Shown here: one piece after another, positions 1 through 10,772 of the stretch
Layout: every line of letters begins with the position of its first letter
Position numbering within the stretch: position 1 is the first letter of the stretch
Assembly: GCA_001970955.1 (NCBI GenBank)
Contig: MPUH01000560.1
Coordinates: forward strand, 1-45,988
Direction of reading: 5' to 3'
Length of the DNA: 45,988 nt
Origin: Stentor coeruleus
Taxonomy: Eukaryota; Ciliophora; Heterotrichea; Heterotrichida; Stentoridae
Position numbers and translations under genes: made by a program
Notes under the pieces: generated by a model
Databases searched by the model: none
The model's input: only the letters and a program-made list of their open reading frames with translations
What the model was told of the DNA's origin: nothing

Positions 1-1548
1 CATTAAATTTTCCACTTTAGAAAATTTTATAGTAAAATAAAATCCTCATGCTACTTTTTGTAATTTCATAGTTCTGATCAAAACTGATAGAATTAACCTT
101 AGTTTTTCTTTGGTTACTATCAATGCAGAATTTTGTTTATGAGTTTTAGATTCACCATAGGCTCATAGAGAAATGAGAAAAGGTTACAGAGATTTTATTA
201 ATTTTTAAGATTTATATAAAATATGTTTAGAAAATGGTAAGATAAGAGATATTTTACTTAGAGCTTTTCATCAATTTCAATATGTTAATTGATTTTATGT
301 AAGAAGTTTGTGATTTTCTCTATTTGTTATACGCTTAAAAATTAAACATGAAAGTTTTCAAAATGTTAATTCTTAGTTATCATAGCTACCAATAAGATTA
401 ACTTTTTAATATTTTCTCGATTGGGAGGATAATTTTTTGAGTACCCAGTCTGAACTTGAGGTTTTGCTCCAGCACTTTTCTTGGTTCTTATAATATTTTA
501 TATTCCTCGATAGCAGCTTGATTTGAATTTACGTAAGCCTTTTTATTTTCCCAAGATGCATAAAATTAGTAATATTTGTATACAATCAGTTTATTTGTGA
601 AACAAGATTTATTTTATATGATGTAACTCTTATATGTTAAAATGTAAGAACGAGTTTTATTATGTTATTATACTAGTTTGTTAATTTTAAGTGTACATTT
701 ACCTAAAATAAAATTTTATATAAGCTTAAACTAGATAGCATATTATATTACTATAGCTTTACTATGTGAAATAAGGATTTTCTGAAAGAAAATTAAAAGG
801 TAAAATATTTTTAAAATTGGTGAATTATTTTATTGTGGAATAGACATAAATTCTTGTATTGAGCATATTCCCTGAAAGGCTAAGTTTGACAGTTCAGGAA
901 TGTGATAGGTTAAGTAATTGCCTTAAATATCCAAATTATCACATATTGGCTATTCAAGATTTACAACTTTCTATGCCTATAAAGTTATTTTCCCCCTTGT
1001 TGGAGGGTTATAAAGGTACTAATTAAGGATGGCTCATTAATGTCATTAAGTTTAGCAATCCATAATTTAATTTGTATAATTTTTGATTCCTGTGTGAATT
1101 AACAAGCTATTATATTATTAGAAATATTGCATATTTTTAAGGGTTTTAAAATCATGAAGATAAGATATATAGAAAAAATGGGCTTTATAAATGAACTACC
1201 TTATAAAATCAAAATTTGTATGAAAAATAATAGGAGATTATGTTGGGTTGCATTGTAAATAGGATCCTGCTTAGTAAGTGGAATAGGATTTGGTGAAGGA
1301 TGATTCTTGGATAATACTAAAGATTTTATTGTAATCCAAAAAGATAGAATATTATGTCAATAATTTAACTGTATCAAATATAACCATATATTTCTATTAA
1401 TTCTAAAAAAATTGAAAATTTTATCATAAACTATTCATACTCTACCATATAACTATTCATATTTNTATTAATTCTAAAAAAATTGAAAATTTTATCATAA
1501 ACTATTCATACTCTACCATATAACTATTCATATTTTATTGAGTAATAA
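1..1548. other. gene-free AT-rich stretch
   Basis: No intact gene is seen. A 59-codon open stretch on plus at 850-1026 (no usable start, ends in TAA) and a short coding-like piece on minus near 415-560 could be remnants of genes, but neither is recognisable. The stretch also contains a single-N junction with a 70-nt direct duplication, annotated separately. Confidence 0.5.
1395..1535. repeat. 70-nt direct duplication around a single N (1465)
   Basis: Bases 1395-1464 are repeated identically at 1466-1535, separated only by the N at 1465. The arrangement is the same as at six other places in the window. It is best read as two overlapping contig ends placed side by side, not a biological tandem repeat. 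Confidence 0.9.
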
Positions 1549-2161
1549 TCATATTATTATAACTGCCCTTGTAAGAATTTTTACTTCAAAATATTCTGCA
1601 CTTTCAAAAATGAGCATTTTTCTTTTGGTGCCAAAACTTCCAAAAAAAAATAAGTATTTTTGCTATAATTTTTTCTCTTGTTCATTCTCTTCTTTGATTT
1701 GCTAAAATGGGTTATTTGATCAATGCTCTCTGGTAATAAAATTTCGAAACTCTTGATCCTTCAATATTATACAATTTTCCTATGCCCTCCTGTGTTAATT
1801 AAAAATGAGCTTCAACATGCTCGATGATCTAATTTTTTTTTCTTGATGGAAAATTTCCCTGCTTTTTGTTTTTGCTCTTTGAAGAATTTTTTTCCATTAT
1901 TAAAGCATGCATTTCTAGAGCTGATTTTGTCACAATAACTTCAGAATTTCGCAAATTCAGTGTGATAGTAATAAAATCAGACTAATAAATCTCTTTCAAC
2001 GGTATCACATGTTTGATATGTCTAATATCATTGTTAATTTTGACAAAAAATGAATATGCTTATTGTGCTTTCATGTTTAATAAGTTCAAGTTTTCAAATA
2101 ATTTGATTTTTAGAACTAGGTTTTCTTTAGAAATGAAAAAGATAGAGGTAAAAATTATTGA
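1549..2161 (-). pseudogene. probable dead or stop-containing gene, unknown product
   Basis: One minus-strand frame runs about 204 codons from 2161 to a TGA at 1549-1551 with seven internal stops (four TAG, two TAA, one TGA); about 16 would be expected by chance at this base composition. The first 125 codons hold only two stops. The first Met in frame is at 2074. The inferred protein is Lys/Ser/Glu-rich with a basic middle section (KSKNKKQGNFPSRKK) and matches no family I recognise. Flank composition fits a minus-strand gene: G-rich plus strand above 2170, C-rich below 1549. All but one internal stop could derive from CAA/CAG. A decayed gene is the simplest reading; a live gene using suppressed stops is unlikely but not excluded. 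Confidence 0.4.
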
Positions 2162-2394
2162 TCAGGATTGTCACACTGATTTTTTTATTTATTAAATTGG
2201 AAACAGGAAAGTAGGACGTCGATAAGTTTGGCGATACATTTCAAACTTAGAAGACTTGAAAAGATAGCTGGAAATTTATATGAAGTTTCCCGTTTGGCGA
2301 TATCAAGTTATAATTTTAAACTTTTATTTTGGTAATTTTTTATGGGTAGAGAAGAAATTATTAAGGTTATGAAGTTAGAGAGGGAAAGTAAGGA

Positions 2395-3837
2395 TTAAAG
2401 GAGTCGGGAACGTGGACGATAGCTCCTGCTGAAGATTTTTTGTTGGTTTTGTAAGACTACACTCCAATTTGATCTATCTTGTAGTGCAGCATTAATCAAG
2501 CTTATCAACTTATCTGCAGTAAAAGATTTATACAAATTAGGTTTTTCTGGTCGAACAGGGTAATCTGATATAATATCTTTATTCAGTATCCATCTATTTT
2601 TCTTATTAGTTCTTTTTATATTATTGAACTGTATTCTATAATGGCGTAGGTCATTAAAATATTTTGTCATGATCTCGCGAATTGTTTTACGAATATGATA
2701 CATCTTAATTTCAATAGGAATAGTTGAGAAGCCTTCACTTAAAGTTTTCGATTTCGCATATCTGATATTTACAGTCTTTCTTCTTCTATGCTTAGGTTCA
2801 TGAGGATCTTCTAGCAAGTTATATTCCGCCTGGTTCCACCTAAAAAGCAAACTTTCATATAAAGACAGCTTAAAAAACAAAGCATTCTTCATCATTTTCT
2901 GAATAAAAATTAATTTCGCTCTCCATTGAATAATCAAATTTGTCAATTGACTGGAGGACAATTTTTTCTCTACTATATAAATAATTGTTTTTTTATATCT
3001 TTTTCGCTTCTGTTTTACCCATAAATGGATGACAGGGATCAAGTTAATCCTGATTTTCTAAATGATTTTTACTCTCACAGCCTTTAAATATTTCATTTTC
3101 TTCCTTAAAATCACGATCTTCCCAATACATGTACAGACTTGTTTAAACCATAAAAGTAGTTTTATAGATCTCGCTCTAAGTTTTTTTCTGTTTTTTATAA
3201 GGGTCCTTAAAACAGTCACTGTTCCTATTCCGATGTTTAGAAGAATCCAAGAAATCCTGATTTTCAAAACTTCCTATATGGAAAATACTGGCATATTCAT
3301 TCTATAGTTGAATTTACGGAATTTGTCTTTTAAAATCTCCTGCTTTTTATGCTTTTGCTCTAGGTAAATTTGCTGTTGGGTTATTTTTGTCACTGTTGCG
3401 CGGACCTTTTTTTTATGTGCTTTTTCTTTTTCAAGTTTGTATTTTATATTAGGCGGTATCGCTGCTAAACCTTTGTTTTTTTCAATCCGATTTAGTATTT
3501 CTTGCTTTTCTTTGTCAGTGATTCTATGGAAAATAGTTTTTATTGGAAAATCATTATCCAAACAGAATCTTGGAGTCTTTGAAAACTCAAACGAAGGTGT
3601 AGGACTATGCCTTACCACATTGTATTTTCCAGGACCAAGATTAGCTCCAGTAGAAGGTCTATTACTAATAACCTTATTGCTTGGTTGTGCTCCAAAAACA
3701 TTTTTAGGTCTAGAACTTAAATATAAATATTTCAAATGGCCATGAAGGTTTTCATATCCAGACATAGACCTGATTTTTCTCTCTGATATAAGATGCTGTG
3801 TTTCTGCTGTTTGAGTTTTAAATATTATTGAATCCAT
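2395..3837 (-). CDS. basic protein with PG-rich (SHIPPO-like) motif, three exons
   Basis: Three minus-strand open segments join through two 15-nt introns (3274-3288 and 3058-3072) into one 470-residue protein starting at ATG 3835-3837 and ending in TAA. Near residues 55-70 it has LGPGKY, resembling one unit of the sperm-tail PG-rich (STPGR/SHIPPO) repeat found in proteins on ciliary and cortical microtubules. Residues about 95-190 are Lys/Glu/Gln-rich and probably coiled coil. Exon 2 (3073-3273, 67 codons) is basic and hydrophobic, and the C-terminal exon is rich in Arg, Lys and aromatic residues. A ciliary or cortical structural role is inferred from a single motif. The splice joins keep the frame exactly. 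The next gene upstream on minus (arrestin-like) ends 395 nt away. Confidence 0.8.
3058..3072 (-). other. 15-nt intron (second intron of the 2395-3837 gene)
   Basis: On the coding strand the intron reads gtaaaaatcatttag. It has GT and AG ends and an A at position 10. It is phase 0, and if retained it would end the protein at TAG. Confidence 0.9.
3274..3288 (-). other. 15-nt intron (first intron of the 2395-3837 gene)
   Basis: On the coding strand the intron reads gtattttccatatag. It is phase 0, has A at position 10, and carries an in-frame TAG if retained. It is the only one of the nine that begins GTAT rather than GTAA. Confidence 0.9.
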
Positions 3838-4232
3838 ATTAATATAAACTTAAAAGATTCATAATAAAATTATTCGACAATATATGCAACATTTTTCTAT
3901 AGCAAAATACATAAAAATCTAAATGATGATTTACAAAATATCATTTAAAATCAATAAATGAACTGTGATTTACAAAAATCACCAAAAATAATTTCTTCAA
4001 GTTAATAAGTATTAAAAAGATATATTACAACTAGCCTTCATATCAGTTTTCTAATAAAAAAACTAAAAATTCTTATTTTTCGATACTTTCATATAAAAGC
4101 AATTCCAATAAATGTTATAAGCATCGATTAAAATGTAAATAAAATATCTCTATAAAACTAAAAAGCATTAATAAAATCTGATATTTTAGAAGATAAAATA
4201 CACTTCTTAATAAAATCTAGTTACATTAATTA
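3838..4232. other. spacer between two minus-strand genes
   Basis: About 395 nt of AT-rich sequence between the start of the PG-motif gene and the end of the arrestin-like gene. The plus strand is somewhat C-rich, as expected for the 3' flank of the arrestin-like gene. No motif or small ORF worth calling was seen. Confidence 0.6.
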
Positions 4233-5315
4233 CTACCTAGCTAAAGCTATACTTGTCTTAGTTGGTGAGAAAATAAGATTTCCGGTCCTTGATTGTAAAT
4301 AAATACTCAACAAGGAACAAGGTGAGGCTTCCCAGTCACTTGGAACAACCAAAACCCTACCATCCGAAACCTTAGGATTAACATGCATTGGTAAAGTAAT
4401 TTTGTCAATTCTATTTGTAACACCTAAGTTAAACACAACTGTTGCTTCTCCAATATAAGTTGAGTTTATCATAGCTGTAGCATTACTACTAACATTATCT
4501 CCAAAATCTCCGTATAAATTCACATCAAATTCGTAGTTTGTTTGCATATTGTTTGATTCAGTGAAAAAAGAATTCGAATGTTTGAATTCACAAAGGTCAA
4601 TAGTGAATTCATAGGTTTTATCTCCGGGTATTGATAGTTGAAGTTTGTAAAGAATTTTCCCATAGACTTCTGCTATTTGACCTTTGTTGTTAAACCAGTC
4701 TAGTTCTAGTTTGAATTTTGCTGTGTCATAATAATTGGGGTGCTGGCAATTGATTTGGGTTAAAGATAAGTTGTAATGACCTTTTTTGAAGCATAAACAT
4801 GTGGAAAGCTCTGTTTCTGAAACACTTGGGGGAATTGTGCACCTGGTTTTATTGTTAAAAATCTGTAGAGGGATTGTGTCTTGTAACAAGATTTCGCCTT
4901 TTACTTCTAAAGCAACTTTTATTTCGTATACAACAGAAGCTTCTAACAAATTGCCTTCATTATCTCTAGTCCTAACTGAAAATGTAGATGGGGCAAAATA
5001 CGGGAGCTTAAAAGTAAACGGGAAATTGTATTGTCCTTTAGGTGTTTCGTATTCCCAAACTTTCAAAGTAGTAACTACATGAAATATTTCGTTATTATAC
5101 TTTGCTGCTTTTTTATATTTAGTCATAACATTTAGCAATTCACAGCCTGATGAATATAAAATCAAATTTGATTCACTAAAGTTATCTAAGGCATTCATTA
5201 ACACTTCACCAATAATTCGATCACCAGCAATATAATGTGAATATTCTAATATAATGCATAAGAATGACTTTGAAGGATCTAGTTCAATTATACCTGTGTT
5301 GCTTGATGAGTTCAT
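4233..5315 (-). CDS. arrestin-domain (ARRDC/alpha-arrestin-like) protein
   Basis: A 360-residue protein in one open frame with ATG at 5313-5315 and TAG stop. The order of beta-strand segments fits the arrestin fold: an N-terminal half with a Y(I)AGDRIIGEVL strand, the FPFTFKLP segment typical of arrestin N domains (near residue 100), then a second beta-rich half ending in a SCSLLSIYL-type strand. Family members are cytosolic adaptors that link membrane cargo to ubiquitin ligases or vesicle sorting. No PPxY motif is visible, so E3 recruitment is not supported. The upstream region (5401-5700) is strongly asymmetric, with 65 G and 4 C on the plus strand. Family assignment is fairly sure; the cargo is unknown. 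Confidence 0.82.
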   Translation of the reverse strand: MNSSSNTGIIELDPSKSFLCIILEYSHYIAGDRIIGEVLMNALDNFSESNLILYSSGCELLNVMTKYKKAAKYNNEIFHVVTTLKVWEYETPKGQYNFPFTFKLPYFAPSTFSVRTRDNEGNLLEASVVYEIKVALEVKGEILLQDTIPLQIFNNKTRCTIPPSVSETELSTCLCFKKGHYNLSLTQINCQHPNYYDTAKFKLELDWFNNKGQIAEVYGKILYKLQLSIPGDKTYEFTIDLCEFKHSNSFFTESNNMQTNYEFDVNLYGDFGDNVSSNATAMINSTYIGEATVVFNLGVTNRIDKITLPMHVNPKVSDGRVLVVPSDWEASPCSLLSIYLQSRTGNLIFSPTKTSIALAR

Positions 5316-6809
5316 AATTTTTATCCTTCAAAATTTATTTAGTATGAAAATTATGGAAATTACAAATAATCCTGGGATTTTTGGAAGATGAATTTAGAGG
5401 GTATATATTTTTTTTAATGATTTTATGTAGTTAGGATGAATACAGTTTTTTATATTAGTGGATTTGAATGAGTTTTAATAGATATATTGGGTTAGATCTA
5501 AGGTTTATGTGTTAAATATGAGAATTGATATGGGTTAAATAAGGATAGTGAAGTTTTAGAATAGAAATAAATATAAGATTTTTGAATTAGATGATTGTGC
5601 TTAGTTATTATATTGATAAAAGTTTGAGATGATGGGAGATTAGAATGTGATTAGTTTGGTAATAAGTTTGAGAATTGAAAATTTATGCAGATTTAGTTTT
5701 ATGATGGAGATTGCTCAGTGGTTTGGAGTATCATGATATAATTGAATAGAAGAAAGTTATTTTTTGTAAATAAGTATATAAGGTAGATAATTACTATGTA
5801 TTTGCCTAATAAATTTTATATTTTTATAGTAATACTGATATATTTTATTTTGGAGGTATAAGGTTAATGCTCTTTATAGCAATACTAATATCTTTTTATT
5901 TTGAAGGTATAAGATTAATGTATTTTATAATGAAATACTGTGCTAGAATGATTTAACGTTATAATAATAGTTATGCTTTAATTCGTATTGAACTATTTTA
6001 AGTATAAAATAATTAGCTCATTTGATTTAAAAATTCATACTTTAAATTGGCGATTATATTTCATTAATTTTGGAATAGATCTTGTTAATAAATAATTTAG
6101 CGTATATATCGAAATAAAAACTTGGGATTTTGTAAAAAAGAGCAGATTTTATGATTTATATCAACTGATATAAATTTTATAGTTGGATTAAAATATTTTA
6201 CTAAGAATCATGCAAATTTTCTTATTTTTCTAGGCAATTTTTATAGATACCATAGATTATTCATCAATTTAATAAGAAAGTATATTATAATAGCAATTTC
6301 ATATGTTTCTAATTAGAAAATAATTGAATCATTAAAATTGATTCATATAAAAGTAATCATTATATAATGACTGCAATATCTTTCCTTTGCTGATAAAAAA
6401 ATTGCAACATGATATTAAGATGCACCATTATTTGCTCTTCATTACATAAAACTCCAAATATCATGCAATTTATTAATATATTCTATAGTTTTTATTAATA
6501 AGTCATAGCTCTTTTAGTCATATTTCCTTATATACACATTTTCTAAGTTAATTTCTCAATAAAACTTTACAAAAAAGAATTAAATTCATAATAATGCTTA
6601 TACTTTCCGACAACAGTTACTATATAAACTAACTCATTTTCTCTTAAACAACACAATATAGTTTATATTTACTACTTTAGCATCTAAATCTTTAAATTTT
6701 ATACAAATCTTAAGCCTCTTTTTTTAATTAAAAAATCCTTCACAATTTCACCATCAATTCATTCTTACTTAAACATAATATTTCTTATGCAAAATTTACA
6801 ACTTTTTCC
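5316..6809. other. gene-free stretch with a composition switch
   Basis: No intact gene. From about 5340 to 5970 the plus strand is G-rich and nearly C-free (5' flank of the arrestin-like gene). By about 6600 it has become C-rich and G-poor, as expected for the 3' flank of a minus-strand gene, which is where the relic at 6810-7600 begins. Confidence 0.6.
5824..5926. repeat. two-copy imperfect tandem repeat, about 50-nt unit
   Basis: A unit containing atag-aatact, tttattttg, aggtataag and ttaatg occurs twice with a period of 50-51 nt and a handful of substitutions. A weak third start follows at about 5930. No N lies between the copies and they diverge, so this is a genomic repeat, unlike the N-junction duplications. 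Confidence 0.75.
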
Positions 6810-7600
6810 TAGTCGGCTTTTTAAAGCATGTGAAGGTCCTAAATTATTCAAAAACCTTACAATTACTTTTTTACCAAACCCTTTAAAGTTTGTTTCCAGC
6901 AAAATAATCTCCAATCCAATCTCAATAGCTCCCATTTGACATCAATTTCATAACAAAGCCTATAAAATTCTCTTGATTTTCTCTAAATAATCCTTTATTA
7001 GTTTAGTATCTACTCTTATTAACTTTATTTTCAGCATCATTTCTCAGCATTCCTTAAAAATGCTTTTCTCCAAATTCTACATCCTTATTGTTCCTGAAAA
7101 TGACCTTAGGACATCATAATACTTTTTTTCCTGAATAAAATATTTGCTTGCCTTGAAAAACCTATTTCATCCCTTTAAAGCCTAGTAACAAGTTTTACAT
7201 CACCTAAGAAATTGTTAATATTTCTTCAGCATGTAAACCTTCTATGCAGTTCATTAAATAACCTTAGTTTTTAATGAATACAATAGATACCAATTTGATC
7301 TGTAGTGAAGTATCTAGGCCGGGACTTCATCAATGTCTAGTGGATGAAAAGTCTATTTTCCTTCAGCTTCAAGAATATTTTTTCTAATATTGGCTTGAGC
7401 TTTCTACATTGGAATAGACTAATTGGCATATCTTGTAAAATTATAGGATTTTGGGTTTCTTAGGATATGCTCTAGCCATGTGGTTATAGAATCCATTTTG
7501 ATGATGAACTCTTTGTATTCCTCCATAGTTTTAAATGCGATGCTCTTCAAATTTTCTGGTTAAAATACCGAACAAATGACACATCATACGATTTTTTTAG
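6810..7600 (-). pseudogene. gene relic, unknown product
   Basis: On minus, 7559-7257 is one frame of 101 codons with only four in-frame stops, all TAG, and otherwise normal-looking protein (for example MEEYKEFIIKMDS, DIDEVPA). Below 7257 coding-like pieces continue in a shifted frame, for example GYLMNCIEGLHAEEIL and DVEFGEKHF, with several stops. Flanks support a former minus-strand gene: plus strand C-rich at 6600-6800 and G-rich at 7640-7720. No family recognised. I infer a decayed gene. Confidence 0.4.
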
Positions 7601-8393
7601 TATTTTTTTTTATTTTGCAAAAACAGTTTCACAGGAATTTTTCATTCTAAGTTAGAAGTGAGGAATTTCAAGATTTTATGTGATTACTTTGTCTAGGTTT
7701 GATATATAATTTATGTTTTAATTGATAAGGATAAAATATTGTATTATAAAATATTTTAGCTTATAGTGTAAGAAATGACTAATAGGAAATCTAGGAATAT
7801 TAGTAAAGAAAATTTTGAGAGATGGGTAGAGTGATATTTTACAAGCTGTGGACGATAGATTTTTATGGTTTAAATTATGATTTAAAGGAATTTTCATGTG
7901 ATTAGCGTAATTAATAGCCAATTCAAAATACAAGTTTTAGCTTAAGTTTGATATGCAAATATGTGAGCAAAATAAACAAGGTGCTCTTGAAGGGGATGTT
8001 TAACTTATAGACTATAAATAATAAATTCTGTATAAGATCTGCAATATGCTAAGTTTTGTATTTACAATCTAAACATATACAACGATTTGTGTATTAAAAT
8101 CAGTAAAAGTGTGGCGTTAAAATTCACGATGTTTAACCTTAATTATTCTAAGCAAGTTAAAAAATTACCCAATTAACCTTAATTAGTAACAACAAAAAAA
8201 TCTAAACTTAATTAAAATCTTTCAAATAGCGATCTTTATTTATAAACCAATAATCACAGTATTTAATATTTTACACATATTTGCCTCATTTATTATAATT
8301 CTATACCATTTTGTATATCAACATACAAAATCCTTCCCACACCTTTAAGTACATTTACACTAAGAAATCTCTTAACCACTAATTATAATAAAA
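7601..8393. other. spacer upstream of the kelch gene
   Basis: No gene supported. The first part is G-rich on plus and the last roughly 250 nt before the kelch start are C-rich and G-poor, the composition seen upstream of most plus-strand genes here. A 71-residue minus ORF at 7718-7933 has no coding character. Confidence 0.55.
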
Positions 8394-10772
8394 ATGTCAA
8401 GAAATGAACTTTGTCAAAACTCTCTAGTAAACAGTCTAACTCCTGCAGAAAAAGCAAAAGTAAGTAAAACTTAGTTCATTGAGATTCTAAGCGGTATAGA
8501 GTCACAGAAAGTTGAGCTGAAAGACCTACATAGTAACTTGTTAATCGGAGGAAGTCGTAAGGCTAGCCACGAAAATCTAATCACCGATGACTATTGGGAC
8601 TGTAAATGGACGATATCTCATTCTATAAGTAACCAATATACAGTTTCAGGAAGGAAACTCTCACGTTGGGGTTGTGCAGCTGCGTCTATAGATAACAATC
8701 TCTACCTTTTCGGAGGACGTGGGTCTGACTCTAGGACCCGGAACTCATTCCATATTCTTGATCTTAAAACCAATCAATTCAGTCTTTTTAAGACTATCAA
8801 TACACCCAAAGGCCGTGAAGGGCATTCTATGAGTGCATATAAAAACCTACTTATAATATACGGAGGATGCGAAGGTGGAGGAAATGAAAACGAGCCTTTT
8901 GAAGACATCTGGATAGTCGATATTGAGAATAAAACATGGAAAAAACCTAATACAATTGGGAAAAAACCTGAAGCCCGTGAAGGACATGCTGCTGGGGTTA
9001 TTAAAAATTTCATGATTATATATGGTGGAAGTGGGGTTAAGTCTTTACTATCAAATATTCATGCTTTTAATCTGACAAATTTTGAATGGAAGGAACTTGA
9101 CCAGGTCGGCGTTTCTATGGGCGCAAGGGAAAGCATGAGTTCTGCTATAGTCAATGATATTATGTATATTTTTGGGGGAAATATCAGTGATCATTCATCA
9201 GAAAACGATGAATACACTGATGACTTTTTCTCAATAAGTTTAAAAAATTATACAGCCTATTGTAAAAAAATCACTACAGATGGACCAATACCACCTAAAC
9301 GTCTTTCGCATTCTCTAAGCAATTTGAACAATAAATACTTAGTTTTGTTTGGTGGAGAAAGTTGTGGTAAAGCTTTGAATGATATCTGGGTTTATAGTAT
9401 TGAAAAAAATATATGGCAAGAAATTAAACCGCAAAATCAGATTTCTGCACGAATGGCTCATGTATGTTATTGCTATAAAGATAACGTTCTTGTATATGGG
9501 GGTATGACAAAAGACCAGACTGTAAAGAATGATTTGGCTGTATTGAAATTTGGTAGGTGTGAGATTAATATGAGTAATGGTAGTGGGGTGAATCCAAAGC
9601 GTAAAATTACGAAAATACTTAATGTTACAGCTAGGACAGCACCTGTAATACATCATCAAGATAGAGAGATGCTTATTAGTATATGTCAACAATGTGGCCA
9701 TTCATCAACTTCATGTAAGTTTTTAACTCGTTTTCCTTTGATTTCATATCCAGTTGTAAATTTTTACCCAAGGATACAAATTTCAGCTTATGCTGTAGAC
9801 CAGATGGCTTGTCAATTCCAAGATCCATTTGCCGCAATGCTCCGTATTGTTGAAGTCATGAACAGTCTTAATGCAATGTTTAATGTTATAGGTACAGCTA
9901 ATATAAGAGCAGGGCAGTTTGTGAAAGCTCTTCATTTGGATGGGGTAAAGGATATGATGCATGGAAGAGGAAATGATCTTGATAGTGAAGGCCATGTAGG
10001 ACGTGTTCAAAATAATGTGAAATCTACAGGTATAGTTCAAGTACCTATTTTAGAGATCTCCAGTAAGGTTGAACTGCTACCAGACCAAATAGCTCATCTC
10101 TGTTCAAGTGTATCTGCTCATTCCTTCCTCCCAGCATTTTTCAAGCTTTCAGATACCGCCGTTATAATTTCCAGGTCTAAAAATTTTTTGACTATAGCTT
10201 TAGTTCATCGTTCAGATCTTTATATTCCTTTATTTTTTGGGGTTTTCGACAACAGCAATAACCCTATCTACCCATCTAAAGAACTTATTTACCCTAATAT
10301 AGTCAACGTGTACTCAAATAGTCATTTACAATCAGGAGATGTGTTTAAACATCCTTATGGAACAAGCATTTTTTTATATCCAAAAGATCTTGAAGTCATT
10401 ACTGGGGACATTTTATATCAAGGCAATAGTTTTTCCCATCTTGTAAGCAAACTTAAAGGAGTACAATATATAGTTGCTGGATCTTTAATAAAAAGAGATA
10501 AGCATGATAAGGAAAAAGTTGCCAATAAGCCTTTTTTCTATAAGACAAGCACTAATATTTTTTCAGTGTTGGTGTATGTAAAAAAGAAACTTGTATATTG
10601 GGAGTTTAAGAAAAATGATAAAGGTAAAAGAGCAAGAGAGGATTGCATTGTTGTAAAATTAGATGAGGAAGATTATGTTTCACAAGTCACAGGGCAGTTG
10701 ATTTGGAATTTGCAGACCTTGAATTTATTTAGTGATTTGTATTCACCTACCAAAAAACGACTAACAGAATAG
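8394..10772 (+). CDS. kelch-repeat protein with novel C-terminal region
   Basis: The gene starts at ATG 8394 with a 22-codon first exon, a 15-nt intron at 8460-8474, then a long exon ending in TAG, giving 787 residues. Six kelch repeats fill roughly residues 60-385, recognisable from LYLFGG, LIIYGG, MIIYGG, MYIFGG, LVLFGG and VLVYGG, each followed by a Trp- or Phe-ending strand; together they should form a beta-propeller for protein binding. A short Cys segment (CQQCGHSSTSC, near residue 430) follows. The last about 350 residues have no BTB or BACK domain and match nothing I know. Its partner cannot be named from sequence. The start in exon 1 is preferred because the splice restores a continuous frame and lies just after a C-rich leader. 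Confidence 0.88.
8460..8474 (+). other. 15-nt intron of the kelch gene
   Basis: gtaagtaaaacttag, phase 0, A at position 10; retention gives TAG. It lies 66 nt after the start codon. Confidence 0.9.

Noticed and set aside
2013..2195. 60-residue plus-strand ORF
   Set aside because: It overlaps the better-supported minus-strand relic and has no coding features of its own.
7718..7933. 71-residue minus-strand ORF
   Set aside because: AT-driven composition, no motif, and base content like the surrounding spacer.
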